A stretch of DNA of 59,642 nucleotides from assembly GCA_902799955.1 (NCBI GenBank), contig CADCCQ010000064.1:1-59642 (forward strand), given 5' to 3'. Shown in pieces: positions 42,619-52,001 of this stretch. The stretch is from an uncultured bacterium. GTDB taxonomy: Bacteria > Verrucomicrobiota > Kiritimatiellia > RFP12 > UBA1067. A model generated the notes under the pieces. It made no database searches, had not been told where the DNA came from, and was given only the letters and a program-made list of their open reading frames with translations. A program made the translations under genes and the position numbers. Position 1 is the first letter of the stretch. Every line of letters starts with the position of its first letter.

Positions 42619-45059
42619 CGCCGGACTTGGGCGTCACCCTGCCGCGCAGGCCAAAGGACGGCATGGGCGACGTCAGCCGCGCAAGCGGTCTCGGCGCGGA
42701 GGGAAAGTGGGACGAGGGACGCAAGTTCGTCGCGGAGCTGCGGGCGCGTCCGACGGACGGACGTAACCTCGAGGAACGGCAGTCGGTCGACATGGCCGAG
42801 TTCGCGCTCCTGCGCCACGACCTCAAGGCGAACAAGGCGCGGGCGGTGGAGTGTCTGAAGGCCGTCTACGATGCGGGCTCGACGTCCTTCTGGGGCTGGG
42901 CGGCGTACAGCTATCTGAAGGAACTCGGCGTGGACGTCCCCGCGCCTCCGAAGGATCCCCTGCGCGGAGTCGGCGCGTTCGGCGACGGCGTGGTGAACCT
43001 CGAGCCGAAACGGCTGGAGAATGGGGAACGGGCTGCCGCCCGTCGCTTGCCGTCTGTTGCGTGTCCATCCAAATTTGCGCTTGCCGACCTCAAGCCAGGA
43101 TCGCCTGTCCGGCGCGCGATCCTGAGGAAGCGGCTTGTCGAGATCTGCGGCGAGAAGAAAATTTGCGAGATACTCGCGGCGAAGGGCGGGCGTGAACTGT
43201 TTGCGCGGCTGTGGAACGACGATGCCGTGCTGGAGGACTTCCTGCTCTCCGGCCCCGTCTTCGACGCGCCGCTTGCGCTGGAGACGCTGATGACGCTTTT
43301 CCTGAACGACGAGGACGAGAAGTGGAGCCGCACGGAGATGGGCCGCAAGGCGACGGTGGCCGTGGCGATCAACGCGCAGAAGGGCGACGACATGAAGTCG
43401 ACCGTGCGCCACTGGGCCGCGTTCAGGCGCATCGGGAAGGTCGGCGGGTTCCTGAAGCTCGCGGAAGGGCACGACTGCCGCGAATGGCGGTTTGTCGTGA
43501 AGCGTCCGTCGGACGCGGCGGAGACGCTCTACCTCAACGCCCAGCGCCGCTACCCGACGCGCTATCTCGGAAACGTGAGCATCAGGAACGTGCCATATCG
43601 CAAGAAGAACTGCTTCGGCGTGAGCAAGTGGGCGAAGAACGACGAGTACATGCGGCCGTGGACGGCGTCCGGCTGGCCGCGCCTATACCTGCGCTCACGC
43701 GTCGGCGGCGTGTGCGTGGAGCTTTCCGAGTGGGCGTCGCGCGCCGCCAACTCCCAGGGGATCATGGCCGTGACGAACTTCCAGCCCGGGCGCAAGGCCA
43801 CTAAGTTCCGGAAGAGGGCGCCGGCGCATCGCTGCTGGGCCATGCGCAAGGAGGATGGCAACTGGCGGCTAGTCAACGGGATAAGGCCGTATTCCGGCGC
43901 GTCGTTCACGCTTTGGGGAAAGGGTTTCCAGTATCTACCGGCGACGGAGCGCGCTTTCGCGGACCGCACGGCGCACGACGAGTCGGAACTGCTGCGCTTC
44001 GCGGGACGCGTCAGGGATGCCGCCATGCGCTGTCCCTACAACTACACGGCGTGGCGCGCCTACGCCGACTCGCTCAAGGCGGCCAATGCCTCCATCGACG
44101 AATGGCGGAAATATCTCGGCGAACTCGTCAGGCTCCAGCCTGAAGGACGTCTCGTCACATGGAACTTCGCGCACGAGGCGCTGGATGCGATGCAGAAGAA
44201 TGGAATGGACAAGACGGCGCTCGCGAAGGAGACAGCGAAGGTCTTCCTCGCCCTGCCCCAGCCGAAGTCCCATATCGCCGAGGAGATGAATTTCAGGTAC
44301 GACGCCCTTGCCCGCGCGCTGGGTCGCTTCAAGGGCCATCCCGTGCTGGAGGACAAGATACTCGCGGTCGCGCTGGAGGCCAACAAGGGTAGCCCCGGCT
44401 ACCTGCCGTATATTTTCGGCTATGCGCTGGAACACTTCGGGAAAGACAAGGATCGCCTTGAACGGCTTTTCTCGTATGCGGCTTCCTTCGGGAACAAGAA
44501 TGGGGAACGGGGTTTCAACTGGCGGCAGCTTTTCACGATGGGGGATTTCAGGACGGACAGGACGGCGTTCCGCATGTTGGCGAATTTCAGGAACGAAAGC
44601 GAGCCGCCTGCGGGAACGGCGAAAGTCCGCGAGACGGACTACGGCGCGCCGCTAGTTTCAGACGATGCGCTTGTGCTGGTTTCCTCAAGCGGCAAGGACG
44701 ACACGCCTGAGGACTACGCCCGCGTGTCGGATGCATCGCCCTACGATCCGAAGCGCAAGGGACTTTTCGCGACGAAGTCCGAGGATGCGCCATGGGCGAT
44801 AGTCGAGCTTGCCGGCGATGTTGAAATAGCGGGCGTGACGGCCGTGGGAGAGTCGAAAGGACTTTCGTTCTGGCTTTCCGGCGACGGAGAGGAATGGCGC
44901 AAGGTTGGGGAACATGGAATGGGGAACGGGGAACGGAGGGTCGATCTGCGCAAGGATCCCCAGACGGCGAAGTTCGTCAAGGTCGGCTTCGAGCCTGACG
45001 GCAAGAAGAAGCCGCTGTCGCTCAAGAAGATACTTGTATACGGGAACAAGCTGTACTGA
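42564..45059 (+). CDS. Large secreted protein of unknown function with C-terminal discoidin-like domain
   Basis: An 831-residue exported protein; start MKKFVNAMFVLMTGAVFAAP follows AGGAAAGAC. Residues 25-330 are helical and TPR-like. The middle (about 360-450; REWRFVVKRPSDAAETLYLN, GVCVELSEWASRAANSQGIM) looks like an ordered but unrecognised domain with Cys and Trp. The last 130 residues (WAIVELAGDVEIAGVTAVGE, LSFWLSGDGEEWRKVGE, KVGFEPDGKKK) resemble an F5/8 type C (discoidin) sugar-binding fold. Three in-frame copies of a GAATGGGGAACGGG repeat lie at 43017, 44497 and 44916, each encoding NGER/GNGER-like residues. No catalytic motif identified. Context between transporter operon and acetylesterase suggests a surface glycan role. 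Confidence 0.75.
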   Translation: MKKFVNAMFVLMTGAVFAAPDLGVTLPRRPKDGMGDVSRASGLGAEGKWDEGRKFVAELRARPTDGRNLEERQSVDMAEFALLRHDLKANKARAVECLKAVYDAGSTSFWGWAAYSYLKELGVDVPAPPKDPLRGVGAFGDGVVNLEPKRLENGERAAARRLPSVACPSKFALADLKPGSPVRRAILRKRLVEICGEKKICEILAAKGGRELFARLWNDDAVLEDFLLSGPVFDAPLALETLMTLFLNDEDEKWSRTEMGRKATVAVAINAQKGDDMKSTVRHWAAFRRIGKVGGFLKLAEGHDCREWRFVVKRPSDAAETLYLNAQRRYPTRYLGNVSIRNVPYRKKNCFGVSKWAKNDEYMRPWTASGWPRLYLRSRVGGVCVELSEWASRAANSQGIMAVTNFQPGRKATKFRKRAPAHRCWAMRKEDGNWRLVNGIRPYSGASFTLWGKGFQYLPATERAFADRTAHDESELLRFAGRVRDAAMRCPYNYTAWRAYADSLKAANASIDEWRKYLGELVRLQPEGRLVTWNFAHEALDAMQKNGMDKTALAKETAKVFLALPQPKSHIAEEMNFRYDALARALGRFKGHPVLEDKILAVALEANKGSPGYLPYIFGYALEHFGKDKDRLERLFSYAASFGNKNGERGFNWRQLFTMGDFRTDRTAFRMLANFRNESEPPAGTAKVRETDYGAPLVSDDALVLVSSSGKDDTPEDYARVSDASPYDPKRKGLFATKSEDAPWAIVELAGDVEIAGVTAVGESKGLSFWLSGDGEEWRKVGEHGMGNGERRVDLRKDPQTAKFVKVGFEPDGKKKPLSLKKILVYGNKLY

Positions 45060-45078
45060 CGGCCCAAGGGGGATTCCG

Positions 45079-45171
45079 CGAAATTTGTGGCACAATGCTC
45101 GTATGTGTGCGTTCGGACGAAGAGGAATGATTCACGGAAGTAGTGACAACGCTGTTTTGTTGTGATATAAT
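45079..45171 (+). promoter_or_regulatory. Repeated promoter-operator cassette, copy C (acetylesterase)
   Basis: -10 TATAAT at 45166-45171 in TGATATAAT context, -35 GTGACA 17 bp upstream, operator ACAACGCTGTTTTGTTGT at 45146-45163 in the spacer. The upstream half is more decayed (CACAAT at 45091-45096 instead of TATAAT). Leader to the ATG is 66 bases. Confidence 0.75.
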
Positions 45172-45237
45172 ACGAAGCGATGGAAAACAGTACATAAGAG
45201 TGTAATGTTGCAACTGGTGAATGAAAGGACGAAGACG

Positions 45238-46740
45238 ATGAAGATTGTAAATGCTTGCCGTAGTGCGCTTGCTGCCTCCATCTGCGTGGCGGTGGTGTTC
45301 GCCGCGTCGGAAGCGGATGCGAAGGTCGTCAGCGCGACGCCGTTCGCGGACAACATGGTTCTCCAGCGCGAACGCGCCGTTCCCGTGTGGGGCACGGCGG
45401 ACGCGGGCGAGGAGGTGACGGTTTCGTTTGCCGGGCAGACGAAGGCGACAACGGCAGACGCCGCCGGCAATTGGAGCGTTTCGCTCGACTCGATGCCGGC
45501 CTCGAAGGAAAGCCGCGTCCTGCGCATTGCGGGCAAGGACAACGCCGAGGAAATCAAGAACGTCCTTGTGGGCGAGGTCTGGTTCGCGAGCGGACAGTCG
45601 AACATGGAGTGTCCCATCTGGGGACCGAATCCGCGCTACCGCGACGCGAAGGGCGCGATGATGACGGCCATGACGCGGGTCCCGTATGTCCGGTTCGCCA
45701 AGATTCCGAAGAATTGGTCGGTCAAGCCGTCCATTGGAGGAAAGGCGGCATGGCGAGACTTCTCGCCGGAATCCTTCAAGGCCGTGTATAACAATTCGCT
45801 GAGCGCGGTCGCGTTCTACTACGCGCTTGAGCTGTACGGCGCGCTCGACGTGCCGGTCGGGATCGTGGACGCCTCCTGGGGCGGCACGAACATCGACGCC
45901 TGGACGCCGCGTGCGGGATATGACGGACATCCCGAGCTCAAGGACGTCGCGGAATACCGTCTGAGGGAGAAGTGGCACAAGTCCATGAAGAAGTGGACGA
46001 TCACCGCAATCCACCAGCAGCCGACCGCGCTTTGGAACGGCATGGTCGCCGCCTGGGCGCCGATGTCCATGCGCGGGTTCATCTGGTACCAGGGATGCCA
46101 CAACAGTTCGGAGGCGCAGCGGTACTGCGCGAAGATGCATGCGCTGTACGACGGCTGGTCGAAGGAGTTCAAGAACCCCGATCTCAAGCTATACTTTGTC
46201 CAGCTCGCACCTTGGAAGAAGAGCTGGTTCGACATCCAGATGGCGCAGGCGAAGTTCGCGGACGAGCAGAAGAACGCCGCCCTTGCGGTGACGTGCGACG
46301 TGGGCAATTCGTGGGACATCCATCCAAACAACAAGGGCGTCGTCGCGCGGCGTCTCGCGCTCCACGCGCTGAAGCGCGACTACGGCTTCGGCGACATCGT
46401 CGACGACTCGCCGGCGCTGAAAAGCTGGAAGGTGGAGGGCGACAGGTTCATCCTCTCCTTCGACAACGCTTCCGCCTGGTATTACTACAACGCTGACTTT
46501 TCCGCGCCGAAGGGATTCGAGATCGCCGGGCCGGACGGGAAATTCATGCCCGCCGCGGTTGTGAACAAAAGCCACAAGGGGAACTACTCGGGGAAGGAAC
46601 TTGTCGTGAAGGCGGCCGGCGTCGCCGAACCGCGAGCCATCCGCTATCTCTACAACAAACCATGGGTCGGCTCGCTCTATTCGGCGGATTCAGCCTTGCC
46701 CCTCGGTCCGTTTGAGTTGCGCGACCCCGGCAAAAAATAA
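45238..46740 (+). CDS. Sialate O-acetylesterase family protein
   Basis: A 500-residue secreted SGNH-type acetylesterase. Signal peptide MKIVNACRSALAASICVAVV; start after AAAGGACGAAGACG. A beta domain (KVVSATPFADNMVLQRERAV, typical of the family start) precedes the catalytic part with EVWFASGQSNMECPIWG carrying the nucleophile Ser, GGTNIDAWTPR, RGFIWYQGCHNSSEA, and DVGNSWDIHPNNKGVVARR carrying Asp and His. Such enzymes remove O-acetyl groups from sialic acids or from xylan and other hemicelluloses. Being driven by promoter cassette C places it in the same predicted regulon as the arabinofuranosidase operon, which favours plant cell wall acetyl groups. Substrate is not proven. Confidence 0.9.
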   Translation: MKIVNACRSALAASICVAVVFAASEADAKVVSATPFADNMVLQRERAVPVWGTADAGEEVTVSFAGQTKATTADAAGNWSVSLDSMPASKESRVLRIAGKDNAEEIKNVLVGEVWFASGQSNMECPIWGPNPRYRDAKGAMMTAMTRVPYVRFAKIPKNWSVKPSIGGKAAWRDFSPESFKAVYNNSLSAVAFYYALELYGALDVPVGIVDASWGGTNIDAWTPRAGYDGHPELKDVAEYRLREKWHKSMKKWTITAIHQQPTALWNGMVAAWAPMSMRGFIWYQGCHNSSEAQRYCAKMHALYDGWSKEFKNPDLKLYFVQLAPWKKSWFDIQMAQAKFADEQKNAALAVTCDVGNSWDIHPNNKGVVARRLALHALKRDYGFGDIVDDSPALKSWKVEGDRFILSFDNASAWYYYNADFSAPKGFEIAGPDGKFMPAAVVNKSHKGNYSGKELVVKAAGVAEPRAIRYLYNKPWVGSLYSADSALPLGPFELRDPGKK

Positions 46741-46839
46741 TAGGCGTTGCATGCGACTTTGAAATGTTGGCGGGAACCGCATGGACTGTTGGCAGTCTGG
46801 CTTGTGGAACGGGACAAAAGAGTGTAAGTAAAATGTGCC

Positions 46840-47943
46840 ATGAAAGAGGGAGACAGAATTGGCGCATACCGAGTGCTGCGTCGGCTTGGGGCCGGCGGCA
46901 TGGGCGAGGTGTATGAAGCTGAAGGCGGCGACGGGGCGCACGTTGCCCTCAAGTTGTTTGCCGCCGATGGCGCGAAGGCCGACTTCTTCCGTCGCCGCTT
47001 TCTCGTCGAGGCCCGCCTCCTCTCGCGTCTCTCCCACCCCCGCCTCGTCAAGGTGCGCGACTTCGGCGTGGACGACGCGACAGAGCGCCCCTATCTCGCG
47101 ATGGACCTCGTCCTCCGCGCGGACGGGTGCGCGAAGACGCTTGCCGAGGTGACGCCGAACGAGGCCGACGAGGCGCAACTCGCCCTCTGGTTCCGCGACC
47201 TCGCCTCCGTCATCGACTACATACACGCCGAAGGTGTCGTTCACCGCGACATCAAGTTGAACAATGTGCTCGTCGATTCTGCCGGATGCGCAGTCCTGAC
47301 AGACTTCGGCATTTCCCGAGTCTGCGACGAACGTCTCCGCAAGGAAATCGACGTCACGAAGACCATGCTCACGGGGACGAGCGCCGAGCGGCATGTGCTG
47401 GGCACGCGCGGCTACATGGCGCCGGAGCTCCTGCGCGGCGAGGAGGCCACAGCCGCGTCTGACGCCTACGCCCTCGCGGCGAGTTTCTTCCGCCTTCTCA
47501 CGGGGGTGTGGTACGATCCCAATCTCGGCGCGGGCGGCACGCACAAGCCCGGACGGCACGTCCTTGGACTGGCCGACATGCTGGACTCGTTTGAATACAA
47601 CTGGTCGGAAGTCCTTGGCGCGATGCTTGTTGCCGATCCGGCCCATCGTGCATCCACGCTCGCGCCGCTTGCGAAGGCGCTCGCTCCGAAGTCCGCTCCC
47701 GTTCCCCGTCGCCGCGTCTGGCCCTGGATCGCCGCACTTGGCGCAGTCGTGGCAGTCATTGCGCTTGTCCTCGCGCTTGCGACGCGGACGCCGCGCAGGG
47801 ACGCGCCTGTCGAGCCCGTGGCGCAGACGCCGCCGCGCGTGGAGGAGCGTGTCGCGCCGCCTGTTCCCGCACCGCCGACGAAGAATCGTTCCGGCCTCAC
47901 TGACGGGCTTTTCGCGCCGCCGCGATTCATGGAGGGCCGGTGA
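46840..47943 (+). CDS. Membrane Ser/Thr protein kinase (PknB type)
   Basis: A 367-residue Hanks-type kinase. Gly loop LGAGGMGEVYEA (16-27), catalytic Lys in VALKLF (38), catalytic loop VVHRDIKLNN (133-142), DFG (155-157), activation segment with TKTMLTGTSAERHVLGTRGY, APE as MAPELL. One transmembrane helix at about 294-315 (WIAALGAVVAVIALVLALAT) leaves a short Pro-rich extracytoplasmic tail ending MEGR, with no PASTA or other sensor domain. Its stop overlaps the ECF sigma factor start (TGATG), so kinase and sigma are made together; known ECF-kinase pairs such as EcfP/PknT of Vibrio parahaemolyticus use phosphorylation to activate the sigma factor. Likely targets are the LRR and secreted genes downstream. 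Confidence 0.92.
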   Translation: MKEGDRIGAYRVLRRLGAGGMGEVYEAEGGDGAHVALKLFAADGAKADFFRRRFLVEARLLSRLSHPRLVKVRDFGVDDATERPYLAMDLVLRADGCAKTLAEVTPNEADEAQLALWFRDLASVIDYIHAEGVVHRDIKLNNVLVDSAGCAVLTDFGISRVCDERLRKEIDVTKTMLTGTSAERHVLGTRGYMAPELLRGEEATAASDAYALAASFFRLLTGVWYDPNLGAGGTHKPGRHVLGLADMLDSFEYNWSEVLGAMLVADPAHRASTLAPLAKALAPKSAPVPRRRVWPWIAALGAVVAVIALVLALATRTPRRDAPVEPVAQTPPRVEERVAPPVPAPPTKNRSGLTDGLFAPPRFMEGR

Positions 47944-48551
47944 TGTCCGTATTCCCCGAAACGCCCTGCACGCTTCTCGTCAAGCTCGCCGCGCAGATGA
48001 CCGGGAGATCCGACGAGTTCGCCTGGCAGAGGTTCTTTGAGCTGTACCAGCCGGCCATCGTCAAGTTCGCGGAGAACCAAGGCGCGGCGGCGGACGCGGA
48101 GGACATCGCGCAGCAGATCCTGCTGAAGCTTGTCGACGTGCTGCGCGCGGGGCGCTATTCGGGCGACGCGGGACATTTCAGAAGCTATCTCGCGACGCTC
48201 ATACGGCGCGAGGTGATAGACTTCTGGCGCGCGGCGAAGGCTCGTGGCGGCATGCGCATGGTGTCCCTGGATGACGAAGACGCGGCGGTCGAGCCGATGG
48301 TGGAGTCGGAGACTGTTGCGATCATCGACGTGAAGTGGCGGCTTGCACGGCACGAGGCGGCGGTGGAACACGTGCTCACCCGCACGATGCTGCCCGCGAA
48401 GACGAAGGCCATATACCGGGCCTACGCGGTCGAGGAGGAGCCGATCAAGTCCGTCGCTTCGCGCTTCGGAGTCTCCGAGGACGTCGTTTACCAGACAAAG
48501 AGCCGCGTTGCGCGGATGGTGGCCGCGATCGAGTCCGAAATGGACGGCTGA
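47943..48551 (+). CDS. ECF-type RNA polymerase sigma factor
   Basis: A 202-residue sigma-70-like protein. Region 2: WQRFFELYQPAIVKFAENQG, AEDIAQQILLKLVDVLRAGR and FRSYLATLIRREVIDFWRAA; region 4: TKAIYRAYAVEEEPIKSVAS, RFGVSEDVVYQTKSRVARMV. The linker is acidic (SLDDEDAAVEPMVESETVA) and holds Ser/Thr that the upstream kinase could phosphorylate. Start codon overlaps the kinase stop. No anti-sigma factor is adjacent, which fits kinase-controlled groups. A GAAC-16 bp-GTC motif follows its stop, possibly its own target promoter. Confidence 0.88.
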   Translation: MSVFPETPCTLLVKLAAQMTGRSDEFAWQRFFELYQPAIVKFAENQGAAADAEDIAQQILLKLVDVLRAGRYSGDAGHFRSYLATLIRREVIDFWRAAKARGGMRMVSLDDEDAAVEPMVESETVAIIDVKWRLARHEAAVEHVLTRTMLPAKTKAIYRAYAVEEEPIKSVASRFGVSEDVVYQTKSRVARMVAAIESEMDG

Positions 48552-48575
48552 ACTTTTTTTGAAAACTTTGTCAGA
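48549..48575 (+). promoter_or_regulatory. Possible ECF-type promoter for the LRR gene
   Basis: TGAAC (48549-48553), 16 bases, GTCAGA (48570-48575), the bipartite pattern typical of ECF sigma promoters, located between the sigma gene stop and the LRR gene. A CGCCGCA...TGCGGCG inverted repeat follows (about 48582-48607). Motif is short, so confidence is limited. Confidence 0.35.
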
Positions 48576-48632
48576 AGCCTCCGCCGCATCCGTTTCTTGG
48601 ATTGCGGCGAAAGCCGAGAAAGGAAACAAAGA

Positions 48633-49820
48633 ATGAAAAGACTGATGATTGTGGCGGGTCTTTGCGCGGCGTTCTGCGCGGGGGCGATGCCAACGAAGGA
48701 GGCGCTGGAGGCGGCGCGTCCAAGGGTGTTGGAGATGACCGCGGAAATCTTGGACAAGCTCATTTCCGGCGAACTCAAGCCGGGCGGAGGCGCGGAGGCG
48801 CTCTTCGCGCTCGCGGAAAAGGAGACGGGGGAGGCCGAGAAGTTCCTTCTCCTGAACGGCGCGTTGCGCCTGCACATGCGCGGCGGCGACATTGCCGGCG
48901 CGAAGGTCGTGGCCGACAAGCTCAGGGCCGACATCAAGGGCCTGACGGCGGAGCAGCTGAATGACATGATGCTGGAGGAGTCGAACAACTTCATCTCGAC
49001 TTTGCTTAACGAGAATGTGGCGAAAGCCCCCGAAAAGAACGGGCCGAAATGGCACGTCAGGAAATCGCGTCTCGAGAGGTCGGGCCTGACCGTCACCTCG
49101 CTGGACGAGCTTCGGAAGTGCGACCGTTCCAAGGTCGAGCGGCTCTATCTGCGGGGAGCGAAGAACATCACGGCTCAAGACCTGGAAGGGCTGACGAACA
49201 TCCGCGCACTTGACCTCTCCGAGACGGGCATTGAGGAAATTCCATCTTGCGTCTTCAAGATGAAGAACTTGCGGTGGCTCTGGCTCGCGCGGAATCCGAT
49301 AAAGATGGTTGCCGACGACATACGCGAGCTTCGCTGCCTCCAATACCTCAACTTGGACGGCACGCAGGTTGACAAGATCCCTGTCGGACTGACCCATCTC
49401 CCTTCCTTCCATTACCTGCGCATGAACGGCACGCCCCTTGACGACGGAATGTACACGGACGCAAAAGGTGAAAAGCACAGTCCTTTCATCGAGACCCTTT
49501 GTTGCTTGAAACTCAAGCGGTTCTACGCGAGGAACACGAAGATTACGATGTTGCCGCGGGCTGGATTGTCCGGCCAAATGACAGATCTTGACGTCGGCGG
49601 GACGCTGATTTCGGAAATTCCCCCGGAGGCGGAGTGGATAGGCAGGCTTCGGACGATCTCGTTCGCCGGATGCAAGAAACTCAAGCGGCTTCCCGAAAAC
49701 ATCGACGGTTGGTCAAAGGTGCTGCTCATCGACCTCTCGGACACGCCGATCGCGAAGGACAAGGACGAGATCGTGCGCATCCGTCGTGCAGTCGGCGACA
49801 AGACGACAATCATCTACTAA
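48633..49820 (+). CDS. Secreted leucine-rich-repeat protein
   Basis: A 395-residue exported protein. MKRLMIVAGLCAAFCAGAMP is the signal peptide; start after GAGAAAGGAAAC. Residues 25-130 are helical. From about 165 come leucine-rich repeats with the LxxLxLxxTxIxxIP pattern: LTNIRALDLSETGIEEIPSC, MKNLRWLWLARNPIKMVADD, LRCLQYLNLDGTQVDKIPVG, ending WSKVLLIDLSDTPI. LRR surfaces bind proteins. It is the third gene of the kinase-ECF run and may be an output or a sensor partner of that system. 29 bases separate it from the next secreted protein. Binding partner unknown. Confidence 0.85.
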   Translation: MKRLMIVAGLCAAFCAGAMPTKEALEAARPRVLEMTAEILDKLISGELKPGGGAEALFALAEKETGEAEKFLLLNGALRLHMRGGDIAGAKVVADKLRADIKGLTAEQLNDMMLEESNNFISTLLNENVAKAPEKNGPKWHVRKSRLERSGLTVTSLDELRKCDRSKVERLYLRGAKNITAQDLEGLTNIRALDLSETGIEEIPSCVFKMKNLRWLWLARNPIKMVADDIRELRCLQYLNLDGTQVDKIPVGLTHLPSFHYLRMNGTPLDDGMYTDAKGEKHSPFIETLCCLKLKRFYARNTKITMLPRAGLSGQMTDLDVGGTLISEIPPEAEWIGRLRTISFAGCKKLKRLPENIDGWSKVLLIDLSDTPIAKDKDEIVRIRRAVGDKTTIIY

Positions 49821-49849
49821 TCCCCTCAAGAGACAAGGAGGAACACGAA

Positions 49850-51976
49850 ATGAATTTCATCGCAAAAACCATGTTCGCTGCGCTCGCCACCGCAACGGCG
49901 CTCATCGCATCGGCCTACGACGCCTCATACCCACGCTCTCACATCGGAAACCCAGCACTCGATTCGTCGCTGCTCTCCGCCGAGTGTCAGAAATACTTCG
50001 ACGATGTGGGCGAAAAGGCCGTGACGGACTTTGGCTTGGGCATACTCGAAGGGGCGGGCGGCCTTTTCGGCTACGACGCGGAAGAAGGCTCGGGGGAGCC
50101 GCCGCCGAATCCGCTTTACCCCGCACCGATGGAGAAGGGCGCATTGTACTTCGGCGGCACGGACTGGGGGCGCTTCATCCCGGAGACGCTTGTCCTGAAC
50201 GACGGCGTGCGTCCTGATGTCGCCGTCATCACGCAGAACGCCCTTGCGGACGGCAACTACATGGCCGTGATTCGCGAGAGGTACGGCAAGAGGTACGCCA
50301 TCTCCTCCGAAGGCGAACTCACGGATGCGTTCCGCGAGTTCGTGGAGGGCGTGCAGTCCGGCAAGATTGACGCGCGCGACGCCGTGGAGATCGAGGATGG
50401 CAGGGTAACGGTCACAGGGGCTCTTGCCGTGATGAAGATCAACGAAATCCTCGCAAAGAAGCTCTTCAAGAAGAACAAGGGCAAGCACGCCATGTACGTT
50501 GAGGAGTCCTATCCTATCGAATGGATGTACGACTACATGACCCCGCACGGCCTTGTAATGAAGCTCAATGCGGAGAAGTCCGGCGCGGTTTCCGACGAGG
50601 AAGTGCGCGACAACTCCGAGTTCTGGGACTGGATGACGAAACGACTCCTTTCCGACCCGCAGTTCGCCAAGCGCCGCGCCGAACGCTGGCGCAGAACCGC
50701 TGACGGGGAGTGGGATCCGGACCACCGCATGGGCGTACGGGCGTTTGCCAGGCTGCGCCTCACGCACGCGAAGCTCTATGCCCGTCAAGCCAAGAACCCT
50801 ATCGCGTTCTCTAGGGCAATCCGGCAGGCCATCGCCATTGATCCGCAAGACAAGGAAACGTGTATAAACTATGCCGCATTCCTCAAGGTGAATAAACTCG
50901 ACACAGTAAGGGATGATTTTCTCGACCATCATGGGGATGTTTTGGGCCTGAGCAAGGACCATTTTGCCGACGAGCTGTCGATTCCGACGGAACTTGAGCA
51001 GAATATTGTGATGCCAGGTGATCAAGTTGGAAGTCCGTTCGATTCGGACGAGGTCTATGACGACGATTTCGCTCGGGCGGTCTTCGCGGCGTTGAGCAAG
51101 GAAGGTGGCGACAATCCAACTGTCACATGCGATTTGTCCGCGTTGTCCGAACTTGTCCATAATCGACGGGATGAGTTAATGGCTTATCTCGCCAGACATC
51201 CTGGATGGTGGCTACACGAGGATCATGGCCGGCTGTGTGCGACGCGTCGTTGGCGGAACAAGGGCGTCTGGAACCATCCGCTTCACGGATATTATTCCGG
51301 CAACGCGATCCAGCATGATCGTGTACAGAATTCCGATGCCTCTCAGGCGACTCCGCATTATCAGACGAGGACGACCATCGGATTCCCGTTCTCGCCGTTT
51401 GGCCGCGACGGGAGCGCGAACCACAAGCCGGTTTCTATCGCAAGAGCCGATGTCTCAAAGGGAAGTCTCCAGTCATTTCAAAGTAGCGAACGCTTTGGGG
51501 ACAAGAATTTCTGCGTTGAGGTGTTTGAGGAGTCGTCTGCGCGCGAGCGGCGCATCACCAATGCCGTTCTGGTGTTCTTGAAGGACGAGTTCCTGTCCCT
51601 GACGAATCTGCCGCCCGACGCTGTCGTTCGCGGAGCGGACGGATTCACGCTTCGCAACGGCATGCAGCCTGGCATCTACAATCTCACGTTGCGGATCAAT
51701 CCTGGCGAGCCGGGGCTTGTGTATCTCAAGGCATTTGAAGCGACGAAGGGTTCGCGGCTCTCCAAAGGAAGGTTGAAGGAAGCTTCCAATGAACGAATTG
51801 GATGGTCTAATGATCCAGAAGAGAAGTTTCTCTACGAAAACGAGTTCACGATCTATGAAGGCGACTGGGGCAAGCCGTATGCCGCCCGGATCGAGGTCTG
51901 GTTCCGCCCCGATTCCGGTCAACCGGAGCGCAAGCTGATGGAGCGCGTCTGCAAGATAGAGGGCTGGATGCGGTGA
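49850..51976 (+). CDS. Secreted 708-residue protein of the kinase-ECF operon
   Basis: Starts MNFIAKTMFAALATATALIA, a signal peptide behind AAGGAGGAAC. Residues 95-150 (YFGGTDWGRFIPETLVLNDG, VRPDVAVITQNALADGNYMA) recall the region of DUF2723-type proteins in which an NGD-like motif precedes a ligand site, but membrane helices of that family are absent. Residues 280-320 are TPR-like. The second half contains HPGWWLHEDHGRLCATRRWR and a C-terminal beta domain (NLTLRINPGEPGLVYLKAFE). No enzyme class can be assigned. Position directly after the LRR gene with short spacing puts it in the kinase-sigma unit, so it could be the effector exported on activation. Base composition falls slightly in its second half. 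Confidence 0.75.
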   Translation: MNFIAKTMFAALATATALIASAYDASYPRSHIGNPALDSSLLSAECQKYFDDVGEKAVTDFGLGILEGAGGLFGYDAEEGSGEPPPNPLYPAPMEKGALYFGGTDWGRFIPETLVLNDGVRPDVAVITQNALADGNYMAVIRERYGKRYAISSEGELTDAFREFVEGVQSGKIDARDAVEIEDGRVTVTGALAVMKINEILAKKLFKKNKGKHAMYVEESYPIEWMYDYMTPHGLVMKLNAEKSGAVSDEEVRDNSEFWDWMTKRLLSDPQFAKRRAERWRRTADGEWDPDHRMGVRAFARLRLTHAKLYARQAKNPIAFSRAIRQAIAIDPQDKETCINYAAFLKVNKLDTVRDDFLDHHGDVLGLSKDHFADELSIPTELEQNIVMPGDQVGSPFDSDEVYDDDFARAVFAALSKEGGDNPTVTCDLSALSELVHNRRDELMAYLARHPGWWLHEDHGRLCATRRWRNKGVWNHPLHGYYSGNAIQHDRVQNSDASQATPHYQTRTTIGFPFSPFGRDGSANHKPVSIARADVSKGSLQSFQSSERFGDKNFCVEVFEESSARERRITNAVLVFLKDEFLSLTNLPPDAVVRGADGFTLRNGMQPGIYNLTLRINPGEPGLVYLKAFEATKGSRLSKGRLKEASNERIGWSNDPEEKFLYENEFTIYEGDWGKPYAARIEVWFRPDSGQPERKLMERVCKIEGWMR

Positions 51977-52001
51977 CCTTTCCCTTGGGGCGATGCCCTC
52001 C

